DNA of 19,248 bases from Pavlovales sp. CCMP2436. Taxonomy: Eukaryota; Haptophyta; Pavlovophyceae; Pavlovales. A program made the position numbers and the translations under genes. Shown piece after piece: positions 1-7,994 of the stretch. The stretch's first letter is position 1, and each line of letters begins with the position of its first letter. Below the pieces are notes generated by a model that saw nothing but the letters and a program-made list of their open reading frames with translations, was not told the DNA's origin and did not search any database. The DNA is taken from NCBI GenBank assembly GCA_026770615.1, contig MU631308.1:126197-145444 (forward strand). Direction: 5' to 3'.

Positions 1-116
1 TGAGTGTGTGCGCCCTGCCCCCCCCCCCAAATACATAGCCGCGGGGGTCGCGGGGTGTAGGTATATTTGTGCGCCAACAAAATACATACAACACTATGTA
101 ACCAGCACTCTGGCCC

Positions 117-279
117 CTGTCCGATTGAGACCCGGGCGTCCACTACCAAGCCTCGGAAAAAATGATGGCATTTTCTCCGTGGCTTGACAGGGTCTTCTCA
201 CTCCCCCACCAAGCTTCCAATCTTTGAACTCCTACCTAGTTTTACTTTTGTGGAGAACGTACGGGTCTTTATCGGACAG
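117..279. mobile_element. Short TIR element, CTGTCC family, copy 1 (MITE-like)
   Basis: The left end reads CTGTCCGATTGAGACCCG and the right end is its inverse (CTGTCCGATAAAGACCCG when reversed), 16 of 18 matching. Flanking 9-mers are ctctggccc (108-116) and ctctgcccc (280-288), 8 of 9 matching, consistent with a target-site duplication. The interior is non-coding. Nine-bp duplications with terminal inverted repeats are typical of the Mutator-like superfamily; that assignment is an inference from the duplication length. Confidence 0.7.
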
Positions 280-284
280 CTCTG

Positions 285-531
285 CCCCCCGAGATCCCCG
301 CGGCCGCGGCTCTTATACATGTGTGATGCACCCTGGAATTAAAAAACCGTTTTGCGCACTGTAAATGGTCGCCTGGGACTACGTCTGGGACGATATTTGA
401 ATACAGAGTTTTAAGTAAGACTTGAGAATTGTATTCACAGGGTGCATCACACATCGACGAATCGTGCACTGCCGGAAACCAACCCCCTCTATACCCCTGT
501 ACCCCCCGAGATCCCCGCAGCCGCGGCTCTT
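285..531 (+). repeat. Direct 30-bp repeat pair (285-314 and 502-531)
   Basis: The sequence ccccccgagatccccgc followed by (g/a)ccgcggctctt occurs at 285-314 and again at 502-531 with a single mismatch. It is rich in CG and flanks the inverted repeat at 319-454. No coding function is supported here. Confidence 0.6.
319..454. repeat. 136-bp inverted-repeat element
   Basis: The left arm ATGTGTGATGCACCCTG (319-335) is matched by CAGGGTGCATCACACAT (438-454); with one extra base the pairing continues through GAAT/ATTC. Arms are about 21 bp and the interior is AT-rich and non-coding. No clear target-site duplication is visible, so it may be an old MITE or simply a foldback sequence. Confidence 0.55.
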
Positions 532-836
532 GGTTATATATACGGACAATACATCAGCACCATCGGAGTTTAAAAGACTTATTATTCTTCTATTAAATAT
601 TAGCCCACGCATGTTGTTTAATAGAAGAAAACAGCAGAGATAGGAGCGTTAGATGGTCACCTAACACTGAGTGTATGTTAGGTCCGACCTAACACTCCCA
701 GCAGCTATCAAACACTCGGCCGGCCTGGCCCCCACCTAACACAACCTCATTTGCCGTTACACTAGTTATTTCAACACACGCTCAGAAAACTCTCAACACT
801 CCGATCTCTGGAAAAGTCCTTAGACTATTTATCTGC
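455..836. other. Non-coding stretch with CCTAACA motifs
   Basis: No gene is supported. The motif CCTAACA occurs at 660, 688 and 734, and the first copy pairs with TGTTAGG (676-682) to make a small hairpin. The remainder is unremarkable AT-rich sequence. Confidence 0.4.
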
Positions 837-839
837 TTG

Positions 840-1320
840 CCATCTGCTAGCGGTGTGACAAATCATGAAGCTGATCTTAGCGCTCCGACGCAGGCTCCGA
901 TGCCGACGCAGGCTCCGACGCGCTATGCCGATGTAGAGAACATTTATTTCTTATCTTTTTCTTACCAGCTCGCGATCTGCTGTGCCGAAGTGATCTATTT
1001 GGGACGGCAGATAAATAGATTGCGAGGGTTCTGGCTGGCGATATGACCAATCCGGAGGGTCCGACGCAGGTTCTGAGAGTAGGGAACATTTATTTACTAT
1101 CTGTATCTTGCCTGCTCGCGATCTGCTGTCCCGAAGCTCAATCATGGCTTTTTGTTTCTACTATTACAAGAGCTATTTATTGCGTGTGGTTTAGGTGGTA
1201 TATCTTCGCAAGCGAAAGCGTATATGTATAAATGAATACGTTTAATTCCCAGTCATTTATAAATAATAATAATAATTTAGTTAGTTACCTGCTCGCGATC
1301 AGCCGTCCCAAAGCTCACTC
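840..1320. repeat. Diverged tandem repeats of about 146 bp
   Basis: The segment gaacatttattt...ctcgcgatctgctgt is found at 938-1000 and again 146 bp later at 1084-1137. A third, more diverged copy of its second half (ctgctcgcgatc...cgtcccaaagctca) lies at 1288-1317. A short 12-bp motif (ccgacgcaggct) is repeated near 890-920. No protein-coding signal. Confidence 0.55.
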
Positions 1321-1328
1321 CCTGTGGC

Positions 1329-1733
1329 GAGCGGAAACGAGTCTCGATCTAATAGGCAATTGATATCACCATGACAGCAACAGTCATCATTAAAATAAAG
1401 AAAACAAGATTAAGAAAAAACGAGCGGAACCGAGTCTCGAATTGTTCAAAGTTTATTTAATGAAATTAATTGATAAACACATAAGACGGACAAAGAATAA
1501 GAATAAGAACAAGAAAAAGAACGAGAACAAGAATATTGATATTAATATACAGTTTAATTTTAATATTAAACAAAATCGAGCTGAATCGAGTCTCAACTTA
1601 CGCGAATAAATTGGAAGCGGAAAATGGGCTGAATCGCAAGGTCAATTGATATCGCCATGTCAACAACAGTTATCATTATTATATTATTTATGTTTTTAAT
1701 TAAAAAAAAACGAGTGGAATCGCGTCTCGATCT
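1329..1733. repeat. AT-rich interspersed repeats with GAGcGGAAcCGAGTCTCGA motif
   Basis: A 22-bp motif near GAGCGGAACCGAGTCTCGA occurs four times (1329, 1422, 1578, 1712). Separately, ggcaattgatatcaccatg...cagtcatcatt at 1355-1391 recurs, diverged, at 1640-1680. The order motif, 40-mer, A-rich run, motif is preserved, so an older unit was duplicated. Between copies lie A-rich simple sequences. No gene is supported. Confidence 0.55.
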
Positions 1734-1844
1734 ACCAGTGTGTGTGCGTCGGTGGGTGTTGGGGGGGGGGAGGGGGGGGTGCTTGCAAAATATGAGGCGC
1801 CTAGTAAATATAAATACAAATATAATTTTCATTGTTATAATATA

Positions 1845-1845
<1 letters not shown>

Positions 1846-1895
<50 letters not shown>

Positions 1896-1945
1896 TTTTT
1901 TTTTTAACGGGGGGGTTTTTTAAAAAAAAAAACCCCGAAAAAAAA

Positions 1946-1984
<39 letters not shown>

Positions 1985-1985
1985 G
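1846..1985. other. Homopolymer block, probable assembly artefact
   Basis: A poly-A run of about 44 is followed by short runs of T, G, T, A, C and A, and then a poly-T run of about 35. The A-run and T-run could fold back on each other. Such mixed homopolymers at a junction are more typical of sequencing or gap-joining error than of biology. A G-rich run (1759-1780) lies just upstream. Confidence 0.6.
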
Positions 1986-2212
1986 TTAAACAGTATAAGT
2001 ATAACTTTTTTATCCACAGTATAAGTATAAGTATAACTGTGGATAATCATTGTGAATTAAATATACGCATACGTAAATAAAGAAACAGCGCTGCCCAGGT
2101 TTATTGGCCGCTTCGACCCTTTTTTTTGCGCGCGAGTTCCAAACTTTTCGAGCTTTCGTACCTGCTTCCCCATCGCGGGCGGATTTGCGTACGCGCCGGG
2201 GCCAGGGCCGTA
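1986..2212. other. Non-coding spacer upstream of the tandem array
   Basis: It begins with short AT-rich iterations of 'agtataa' and continues into a GC-richer 120 bp with no convincing reading frame. I see no gene or RNA here. Confidence 0.4.
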
Positions 2213-2377
2213 AAAGTGCGACATCGGCGCGACCCTGGGGCTTGTAGAGCCCTGAATATGGATGTTTAAATAAGAATACAATTGTTTCTGTTGTGAGTGA
2301 CCAACAAAACAAACCAAAAAACTAAATTAAACCAAAACATGTAGAAGCGCGACAGCGGCGCGCTTCTGGGGCTTGAG

Positions 2378-2520
2378 ACAGGTCTCGGTTGCTACTGAAA
2401 TATAAACTGGCAATCGGTTAAAAACTATTTTACAGCTTACGGTATTATTACTTATCGCCTCGATTTGTTAAACTCTTGCCGGCATGGAATAACAAAGAAC
2501 CAAGACCTGGCTCCAGCAGT
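2378..2520. mobile_element. 143-bp insertion flanked by ggggcttgag
   Basis: The 10-mer ggggcttgag stands at 2368-2377 and 2521-2530 on either side. Near the ends, CAGGTCTCGGTT (2379-2390) is the inverse of AACCAAGACCTG (2498-2509), one mismatch. The right end has about 10 extra bases beyond the inverted repeat, so the exact boundaries are uncertain. The interior is non-coding. Confidence 0.5.
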
Positions 2521-2820
2521 GGGGCTTGAGTTAGGCGTGGAACCCTGGGTATGGATGCTTTTTTAAGTATACTTGTGCTTTTGCTGTGATTGCCACACAC
2601 ACACACACACACACACACACGTAAAAATCGAAAATAATTAGAAGTGTGACAGCGGTGCGCTTCTGGGGCTTGAGCTAGGCTTGTAGCCCTGAATATGGAT
2701 GTTTAGATAAGAATACATTTGCTTCTATTGTAAGTGACACACACACACACACACACACGCACGCACACAAACGGAAAAAAAAGGAGAAGTGCGACAGCAG
2801 TGCACTTCTGTGGCTTGAGC

Positions 2821-2989
2821 CTGTCCATTTTAGACCCGAATGTGCTATTTTTTCTTTTTTCGAAATACATGACTTGGGTAGCCGTGCACTTTGCCGGACG
2901 TTTACGTTGGGGCTCCCCTCCGCAATCCTGGGTTCGTAATTATTTATAGCCCCCACTTTATAACAAAAGGCCGGGTCTCAAATGGACAG
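2821..2989. mobile_element. Short TIR element, CTGTCC family, copy 2, perfect 9-bp TSD
   Basis: Ends are CTGTCCATTTTAGACCCG and, inverted, CTGTCCATTTGAGACCCG. The flanking 9-mer ggcttgagc is identical at 2812-2820 and 2990-2998. The element sits inside unit 4 of the tandem array, and removing it with one target copy restores the unit. Its interior is unrelated to copy 1, and no transposase is encoded. Confidence 0.85.
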
Positions 2990-3142
2990 GGCTTGAGCTA
3001 GGCGTGGAGCCCTGGGTATGGATGATATTTTAAGTATACATGTGCTTTTGCTGTGAGCGACACACACACACACGCACACGAAAAAAACGAGGTAAAACAT
3101 GTAAGTGTGACAGCGGCTCGCTCCTAGGGCTTGAAGTGCAGG

Positions 3143-3300
3143 GGGTCGCGGGCAATGAGAAACTGTAACGTTAAGAAACTAAGCCTGGTCTTTGGTGCCC
3201 TTTAATTGTAATTTCTGAAAAAACTAGCCAATGTTTGTATATAATTTGCTAAGAAACTGAGCCTACGTCTCAAAATTGCCGTTCCTTTTGCCCGCGACCC
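3143..3300. mobile_element. 158-bp TIR element with GGGTCGCGGGCAA ends
   Basis: GGGTCGCGGGCAA (3143-3155) is matched inversely by TTGCCCGCGACCC (3288-3300). Flanking 8-mers agtgcagg and aatgtagg agree at 6 of 8 positions, both differences being transitions, so an old 8-bp duplication (hAT-like) is possible. Inside, a direct repeat of about 20 bp (aagaaactaagcct) occurs at 3174 and 3250. It interrupts array unit 5. Confidence 0.55.
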
Positions 3301-3433
3301 AATGTAGGTGTGGAGCCCTGAATACGGATGTGTACACGATTCATAATTATTATTGGAGCTTTGTTGTGAGTAAGACGTAACACTATCCATAGATATGAGA
3401 GAGCGAGAGTGGCGCGCTTCTGGGGCGTGAACT

Positions 3434-3533
3434 CTGTTCGATAGAGACCCGGACTATTATTTTTGGGCTCTTCTCGTATGGAGCTTAAACGAGCATATTC
3501 CGGTAGCGGTTAAGTCCGGTCTCAACAGGACAG
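3434..3533. mobile_element. Short TIR element, CTGTCC family, copy 3
   Basis: The left end CTGTTCGATAGAGACCCGGAC pairs with the right end, which inverts to CTGTCCTGTTGAGACCGGAC. The flanking 9-mers gcgtgaact and gcttgaata agree at 6 of 9, so the duplication is eroded. At 100 bp it is the shortest of the family. It interrupts array unit 6 at the same site as the other insertions. Confidence 0.6.
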
Positions 3534-3607
3534 GCTTGAATAGCCGACGTGCCGTGCCCTGAATGTGGACATCAACGTAATTTCATATGTGTGGCGCACC
3601 CATATGA

Positions 3608-3730
3608 AATACCGGCTTTGAGACGGAAAAATCTTATTTAATTGTATATTCTCAAGGATATTCTTGAGCTTCGAGAAGATCATGGAACAAATAGAATTAA
3701 ATACGATGTTCCCCTTACAAAGCCGGTATT
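3608..3730. repeat. Inverted repeat AATACCGGCTTTG / CAAAGCCGGTATT
   Basis: Thirteen-bp perfect arms at 3608-3620 and 3718-3730 enclose a further small hairpin (CTCAAG gatatt CTTGAG near 3651-3668). A separate palindrome, atttcatatg...catatgaaat, abuts it on the left (3580-3610). The TA dinucleotides at both edges would suit a Tc1/mariner-type MITE, but they are also part of the arms, so this is undecided. Confidence 0.5.
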
Positions 3731-3967
3731 CTATCTGGTGAGCCATACGTATTGTGGTGTTGCTGCTGTAAGTAAATTGCCTGGTCAGGTGCAGTTTCAA
3801 TCTCAGGCGTCGCTCCGGAAATTCGAGAGCTGGCCAGACAATTAATAAGTAACTAAGAAGATGTAGTTCGCCGATGAGCCCTGGATGTAGTGTTGGTACT
3901 TAATGTGCGGTGTGATTGTATGCAATTAACCCCCCATCCCCCCCCGTCCCCATACACACCCATACAC

Positions 3968-4134
3968 CTGTCCGATAAAGACTTAGACGCAGCTAGCGGC
4001 GTTAGTTATACCATACACGAATAAAAGGAGCCTGGTAGAAAGCCATTCCCCCTCGCCATTCTTACCATTGCTTTCCCGTATGTTTTGTGTCACATATGTT
4101 TATGAGTAGCTCCGTCCGGGTCTATATCGGACAG
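3968..4134. mobile_element. Short TIR element, CTGTCC family, copy 4, perfect 9-bp TSD
   Basis: The left end CTGTCCGATAAAGACTTAG pairs with the right end, inverted CTGTCCGATATAGACCCGG. The 9-mer cccatacac is identical at 3959-3967 and 4135-4143. The element is 167 bp. A related stretch without the element occurs at 4553-4575 (ccccatacacacccacacac), close to an empty site. Confidence 0.85.
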
Positions 4135-4780
4135 CCCATACACACCCACATACTCTAATGCCCGTCGGGGAGCTCAAATAATCCACGTATGTATTTAATG
4201 AATTAATTTTGTTGCCCTTATTTTTATTATTAGTGGGCAATATTAAGCCACCCAAATGCGCCCCGGGGAGTTGGCGATTGGACTCTGACTTTTCAGCCCG
4301 CGGGGACGTCAGGAATACCCCCATACGTAGCGGGTAAACTGAGGGACCGGACTTATGGTCAGGGGGAGTAATCACTCGCCTGCAAGGTACGCGGCGAATC
4401 TCCTCCAAATCCGCCAACCCCCACCCCCATACACACTCAATCCCCCGTTGGGGTGCTAAAATAATCGCTCGCCTGCAAGATACGAGGCGACTCTCCTCCG
4501 AACATGTGCGGTGTGATTGTTTATACAATTAACCCCCCCCCCCTCCCTCCCCCCTTCCCCATACACACCCACACACTCCATCGCCCGTCGGGGAACTCAT
4601 GAGATAAGTGGAGGATTATTGACTCACTCTGTCACCTGGCACTAGACCAGGGGTTGGAGATTGCCGCCCTCGTTATAAGAACGAGGTGGTTAGGCGAGCT
4701 GCGCATTAGCGCACGTCATTCTAATTGTATACCAAACCCCCCCCCCCTCCCTCCCCCCTTCCCCATACACACCCATACAC

Positions 4781-4947
4781 CTGTCCGATAAAGACTTAGA
4801 CGCAGCTAGCGGCGTTAGTTATACCATACACGAATAAAAGGAGCCTGGTAGAAAGCCATTCCCCCTCGCCATTCTTACCATTGCTTTCCCGTATGTTTTG
4901 TGTCACATATGTTTATGAGTAGCTCCGTCCGGGTCTATATCGGACAG
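4781..4947. mobile_element. Short TIR element, CTGTCC family, copy 5
   Basis: This is the same 167-bp element as at 3968-4134 with the same cccatacac duplications (4772-4780, 4948-4956). Because flanking sequence is shared too, it arose by segmental duplication and not by a second transposition. Confidence 0.8.
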
Positions 4948-5500
4948 CCCATACACACCCACACACTCCATCGCCCGTCGGGGAACTCATGAGATAAGTG
5001 GAGGATTATTGACTCACTCTGTCACCTGGCACTAGACCAGGGGTTGGAGATTGCCGCCCTCGTTATAAGAACGAGGTGGTTAGGCGAGCTGCGCATTAGC
5101 GCACGTCATTCTAATTGTATACCAAATAGTCCTCGCCTGCAAGGTACGCGGCGAATCTCCTCCGAACCCGCCAAAGCGTCCGGAAAGTCCAAAGCTGAAC
5201 CGGGGCGACGAGGCCTTGTTGCTCTGCGCTTGCTTACCCAACGCCTTTGGCATCTCGTCTTTCGCTTGCCCCTGCCCGAGCGAATTCGTCACTGATCGAG
5301 GACTCTCGAAGCCCCCCTTTGTTGTTGAGAAAAGAAGGTTTATTCAGTTAAGAGGAGGATTATTGAGTCACCCTGTCCGGCCAGCTAGACATCCCCCGTT
5401 GGGAATCGTGGCCGGGGAAAGGAGATAGCAGCCGCCCCCGTGAAAAGTGGCTGGTTCGGCGAGCTGCGCACACAGCGCACGTCATTCTAATTTGATACCT

Positions 5501-6186
5501 CATCCTGGCCCTGGCCGCGGCGGGGTGAAGCCTTGTGTAATTGCTGTTATATAACTATACAGGGAATGTACTAGATAGCCACGGGTTAGAAATAGAGGGG
5601 GAGGGGGGGGGGGGGGTCAAGCACTATGGAATTCGTAATACTACGGAATGTATCGCACCGTATCCTGGCCCTGGCCGCGGCGGGGGGAGGCCTTGACGGA
5701 GCCGACGCCCTCTCGCGTGGCCGTACCGAACCCAAACGCCGGCGCTTTGCGGCGGTGCGAGACAGGCTGGGCGCCGAAGCTAGAGCGCATCTGGTAGCTG
5801 CGGCGGCGGCGGCGACGCACGAGCAGGAAAAGGGGGTTGGAAAGGGGACTCGAATTATTGCAGTGTCCAGGTGCATCCGGCTCATACTCGCGTCCTGGTG
5901 GCCGCAGCGAGCGTGCCCCGCTGTCGATCTTACTTGCTTTGCGGTTTGCCGACAGGCGTGCTTGCGGCCGGCATCTTTGAGTTCAGCGTTCCCGAGCCCG
6001 ATAGTTCGCGCTAAACCAGGAAACTAGATGAACGGTTTATTTTAAATAGTTTACGTACTCCTTGGCACCCGTTTTTAAAGATTTAAAAGAAGAGTGGTCA
6101 GCGGCTGCGGTTTTATATTTAACGCAGCGGCTTTTAAAGAAAGATTCAATCCTGGTGAACCTATGGAAACTTCGTTTTCTCTGGCC
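5501..6186. other. No supported gene; 35-bp direct repeat
   Basis: The segment atcctggccctggccgcggcgggg occurs at 5502 and 5661. An ATG-initiated frame of 133 codons (5626-6027) with a basic KRRR patch exists, but it starts beside a G-run and contains the repeat, with no intron or codon signal to support it. I leave it uncalled. Confidence 0.35.
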
Positions 6187-6328
6187 GGCTCTTAGAAAGC
6201 CCCGCAGGGCCCCCGGGGGCCCCGCCGGAGGCGCCTATGTGACTAACATATAACTAACTTGTCACATAGCCCGGGGGCCCACGGGGGCCCACGAATATTC
6301 CCCGTACGTTACGCCTTTTCTAAGAGCC
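6187..6328. repeat. 142-bp GC-rich foldback element
   Basis: GGCTCTTAGAAA (6187-6198) is inverted as TTTCTAAGAGCC (6317-6328). An inner hairpin pairs CTATGTGAC with GTCACATAG around a loop of about 17 nt, flanked by runs of GGGGGCCC. The flanks show no clear target-site duplication. It may be an old MITE or a stable RNA-forming hairpin. Confidence 0.55.
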
Positions 6329-6825
6329 TCATAGGCAAGCTGTGTGCCCTTCTCCTCTGAAGACTCGCCTCGTCATCACCCTGTCCTAGGCAAATGAGGG
6401 CGCGACGGCCGCACCTGCGCGCCTCAAAGGCGACATGACGCGCTCGGATAGCAGCCACTCAAGCCCACCCACAACCCAGCGGTACCACTTCCGGGTGTGG
6501 CGCGGCTGGGATCCGAGTTCCCGCGGCGAATGCGGCCGGGTTCTCAAAAGTTGGAATGCAACTCTCCAAACACGGCTATTTAAAGTTATTTGTTCGGGCT
6601 AACGCTGAGTGGCTGGTTCCATCGTATCATAGGCGCTACTTGCATCCCGGGCCCGCGCAAGTGCGAGCGCGAGCGCGCGAGCGCCGAGAGGTACATGCGC
6701 TGCAAGAGGCTTGGGCCCGCTCAGAGTGTCATGCGCCACTGAGTTGTGCACTGGGGCATCCAACCCGTCTACCCTACAGCCCCTTACTTTACTGGCTGCG
6801 GTCCAAGGCACGAATGGCATGTGAT
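6329..6825. other. No supported gene
   Basis: There is mixed-composition sequence with a (GCGA)-like run at 6662-6690. An ATG frame (6556-6939) runs into the inverted repeat downstream and ends in a C-terminus (CFSTL...GTDV) also seen in the repeat copy at 13.1-13.2 kb on the minus strand, so it may be a repeat-derived peptide and not a gene. Confidence 0.35.
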
Positions 6826-7195
6826 AGACCTGATCAGCGGTGGGGACGGTATCCGTGTGCCCGGGATGGATCCCTTGTTTTATTTGAGTGTTTTTCAACG
6901 CTCTTTTCCAGAGCGCTCCTCCCGGGGACGGACGTTTAACTTGAAATTTACACACATGATATAGGATCACCCGCAATTGCTTCAGAAATATGACGACACG
7001 GTTAGAATGAAGAGAAGCCTAAGTTGCCAGCCCGTACACCCTTGGACCCTGCCACAATGTGTAAATATCTGGAAATACGTCCGTCCCCTGACAGGTCTCC
7101 ACAGGGCCCAAGCGTTGAGAAAGCACTCGTCGGATCTAGAGACCTTAGCAGAGCACACGGATACCGTCCCCACGCCGCTAAGGCTGATCAGATAC
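6826..7195. repeat. Large imperfect inverted repeat, arms about 125 bp
   Basis: Read outward from the centre, both arms carry the same ordered motifs: cgtccgtcccc, then gcgttga(a/g)aaa, then cacacggataccgtccccac, then gctgatcag. The left arm occupies 6826-6955 in reverse orientation, the right arm 7063-7195; spacing between motifs is nearly equal. The spacer is about 107 bp. Part of the arm (about 65 bp) recurs at 13,123-13,195. Confidence 0.65.
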
Positions 7196-7244
7196 AGTAG
7201 TCAATGTTTCTCCGATGCGGAACATTGACACGACGGAACATTCA

Positions 7245-7287
7245 GATGGGACAGCAGTCAGGACGTAGCCCTCCGGACTGTCCCATC
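7245..7287. terminator. Hairpin GATGGGACAG / CTGTCCCATC
   Basis: Ten-bp perfect arms at 7245-7254 and 7278-7287 enclose a 23-nt loop. It lies 146 bp beyond the stop of the minus-strand gene at 7433, so it could sit in that transcript's 3' region. A termination or processing role is a guess. Confidence 0.3.
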
Positions 7288-7295
7288 CATCATCA

Positions 7296-7820
7296 TGTAA
7301 CGTCTAACATGATGATTCTAATGTTATCATTCTAATAGTATCATATCAATCGCCACAAATTGAAAATCATATCAATCGTCCAAAAGTGCCCATAGGAGGA
7401 CACGGGGGGAGGGTTACAAATTGACGAGCGTATCACAGCCCATTTTTTGCCTTGACGAACTGCGCCTTGGTCTCGTCGAGCAGGTGCCAGGAGGGATCGC
7501 TAGCAGCCTCCGCAGCATGGAGTCGCGCCCTGTTGCTCGCCTGGATCTGGCGCACGGCAAGCGTGGAGTCGCTCTTGCCCGCGAGGAGGTCGAGGGCCTG
7601 TTGGTCCTTGCGGAGGTCACCAGCGACGTGGTCGGCATCCAGCCAGGTCTTAATAGCACGACGTTCATTGAGTTTGGGGGTCACGACGGGTCCGATACAT
7701 GTCGATGTCCCTGCAACTTGAAAAACTGCGCTGTATGGTAAGAGGCCGTTCAGAGGCTCGGCGCGGTATATAGCGTTACGTCTAAAATGATGATTCTAAT
7801 ATTATCCTTCTAATATTTAT
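7296..7820. repeat. 45-bp direct repeat pair flanking exon 2 of the 7.4-7.9 kb gene
   Basis: The segment taacgtcta(a/c)(a/c)atgatgattctaat..tatc(a/c)ttctaata occurs at 7297-7341 and 7776-7818. On the minus strand the second copy is the 3' end of an intron (…atcatcattttag); the first copy ends …atcatcatgttag, an apparent duplicate acceptor beyond the gene's stop codon. Confidence 0.6.
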
Positions 7821-7943
7821 AATTTATTCCGCTCGAGACTCCGTCACAGCTGCTCCGTCAACGTCGGTTCATAACGACGTCACTTACTCCGAGAGGTGAA
7901 TCCGCCGTGCCAGCAGGTACCTCCAGCGATTGAGATACGACAT
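7433..7943 (-). CDS. Two-exon gene, 134-residue protein of unknown function
   Basis: Exon 1 runs 7943 to 7888 (ATG, 18 codons plus 2 nt, with RWRYLLARRIH) and ends GA|GTAAGT. The intron, 7887 to 7782 (106 nt), is AT-rich and ends TTTTAG. Exon 2 runs 7781 to 7433 and stops at TGA. The junction restores one open frame: RIHLSE|RNAIYRAEPL. The protein is basic at its N-terminus, then rather hydrophilic and helical (KTWLDADHVAGDLRKDQQAL), ending KAKNGL. I do not recognise the family. There is no signal peptide or membrane segment. It is divergent from the surface-protein gene starting at 8150. The end of exon 1 and the start of the intron are duplicated at 10,733-10,823. Upstream of the ATG the frame stays open for about 12 codons back to a possible acceptor (TTTAAG), so a further 5' exon is possible. 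Confidence 0.6.
7820..7928. repeat. Direct repeat, left copy (partner at 10,733-10,823)
   Basis: From taatttattccgctcga through gtcggttcataacgacgtca to cagcaggtacctcca the two copies agree at nearly every base apart from an 18-24 bp gap (7843-7866 absent in the right copy). It covers the last part of exon 1 and half the intron of the minus-strand gene. The two copies bracket 2.8 kb containing the Pro-rich surface-protein gene. Confidence 0.8.
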
Positions 7944-7994
7944 AGCCCCATCAATTTGCGCGATTGAAATGATGGCAACTTAAACAATGTAATG

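Larger units (their letters stand above)
2213..3600 (+). repeat. Array of about six 130-bp units, four interrupted
   Basis: Each unit runs: hairpin (agaagcgcgacagcggcgcgcttct type), then ggggcttgag, then ctaggcgtggagccctg, then tatggatg and an AT-rich stretch, then tgtgagtgacacacac. Unit starts are near 2213, 2342, 2640, 2785, 3101 and 3398. Units 2, 4, 5 and 6 are split just after ggggcttgag by unrelated short sequences (2378-2520, 2821-2989, 3143-3300, 3434-3533), while units 1 and 3 are whole. Dinucleotide CA tracts (2594-2620, 2737-2758, 3059-3080) end three of the units. A short structured non-coding RNA or SINE-like unit is possible, but no Pol III boxes were confidently recognised. Confidence 0.7.
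3896..5500. repeat. Mosaic of nested segmental duplications
   Basis: Block A (3938-4150) recurs at 4738-4963. Block B (4556-4730, cccatacacaccc... to ...gtataccaaa) recurs at 4949-5126 and, diverged, at 5341-5500. Block C (tcgcctgcaaggtacgcggcgaatctcctcc) occurs near 4377, 4468 and 5133. Block D (atgtgcggtgtgattgta..caattaac) occurs at 3904 and 4504. C-rich runs stand at several joins. Open frames inside this region are by-products of repeats and I do not call genes. Confidence 0.75.

Noticed and set aside
659..745. CCTAACA copies as telomere-like repeat
   Set aside because: Only three scattered copies, not tandem, and not a standard telomere unit.
5044..5428. Overlapping open frames around 5.0-5.4 kb
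   Set aside because: They start within duplicated intergenic blocks and show no protein-like composition or splice support.
7414..7741. Plus-strand frames over 7.4-7.7 kb
   Set aside because: They are antisense to the spliced minus-strand gene, which has start, stop and both splice sites.
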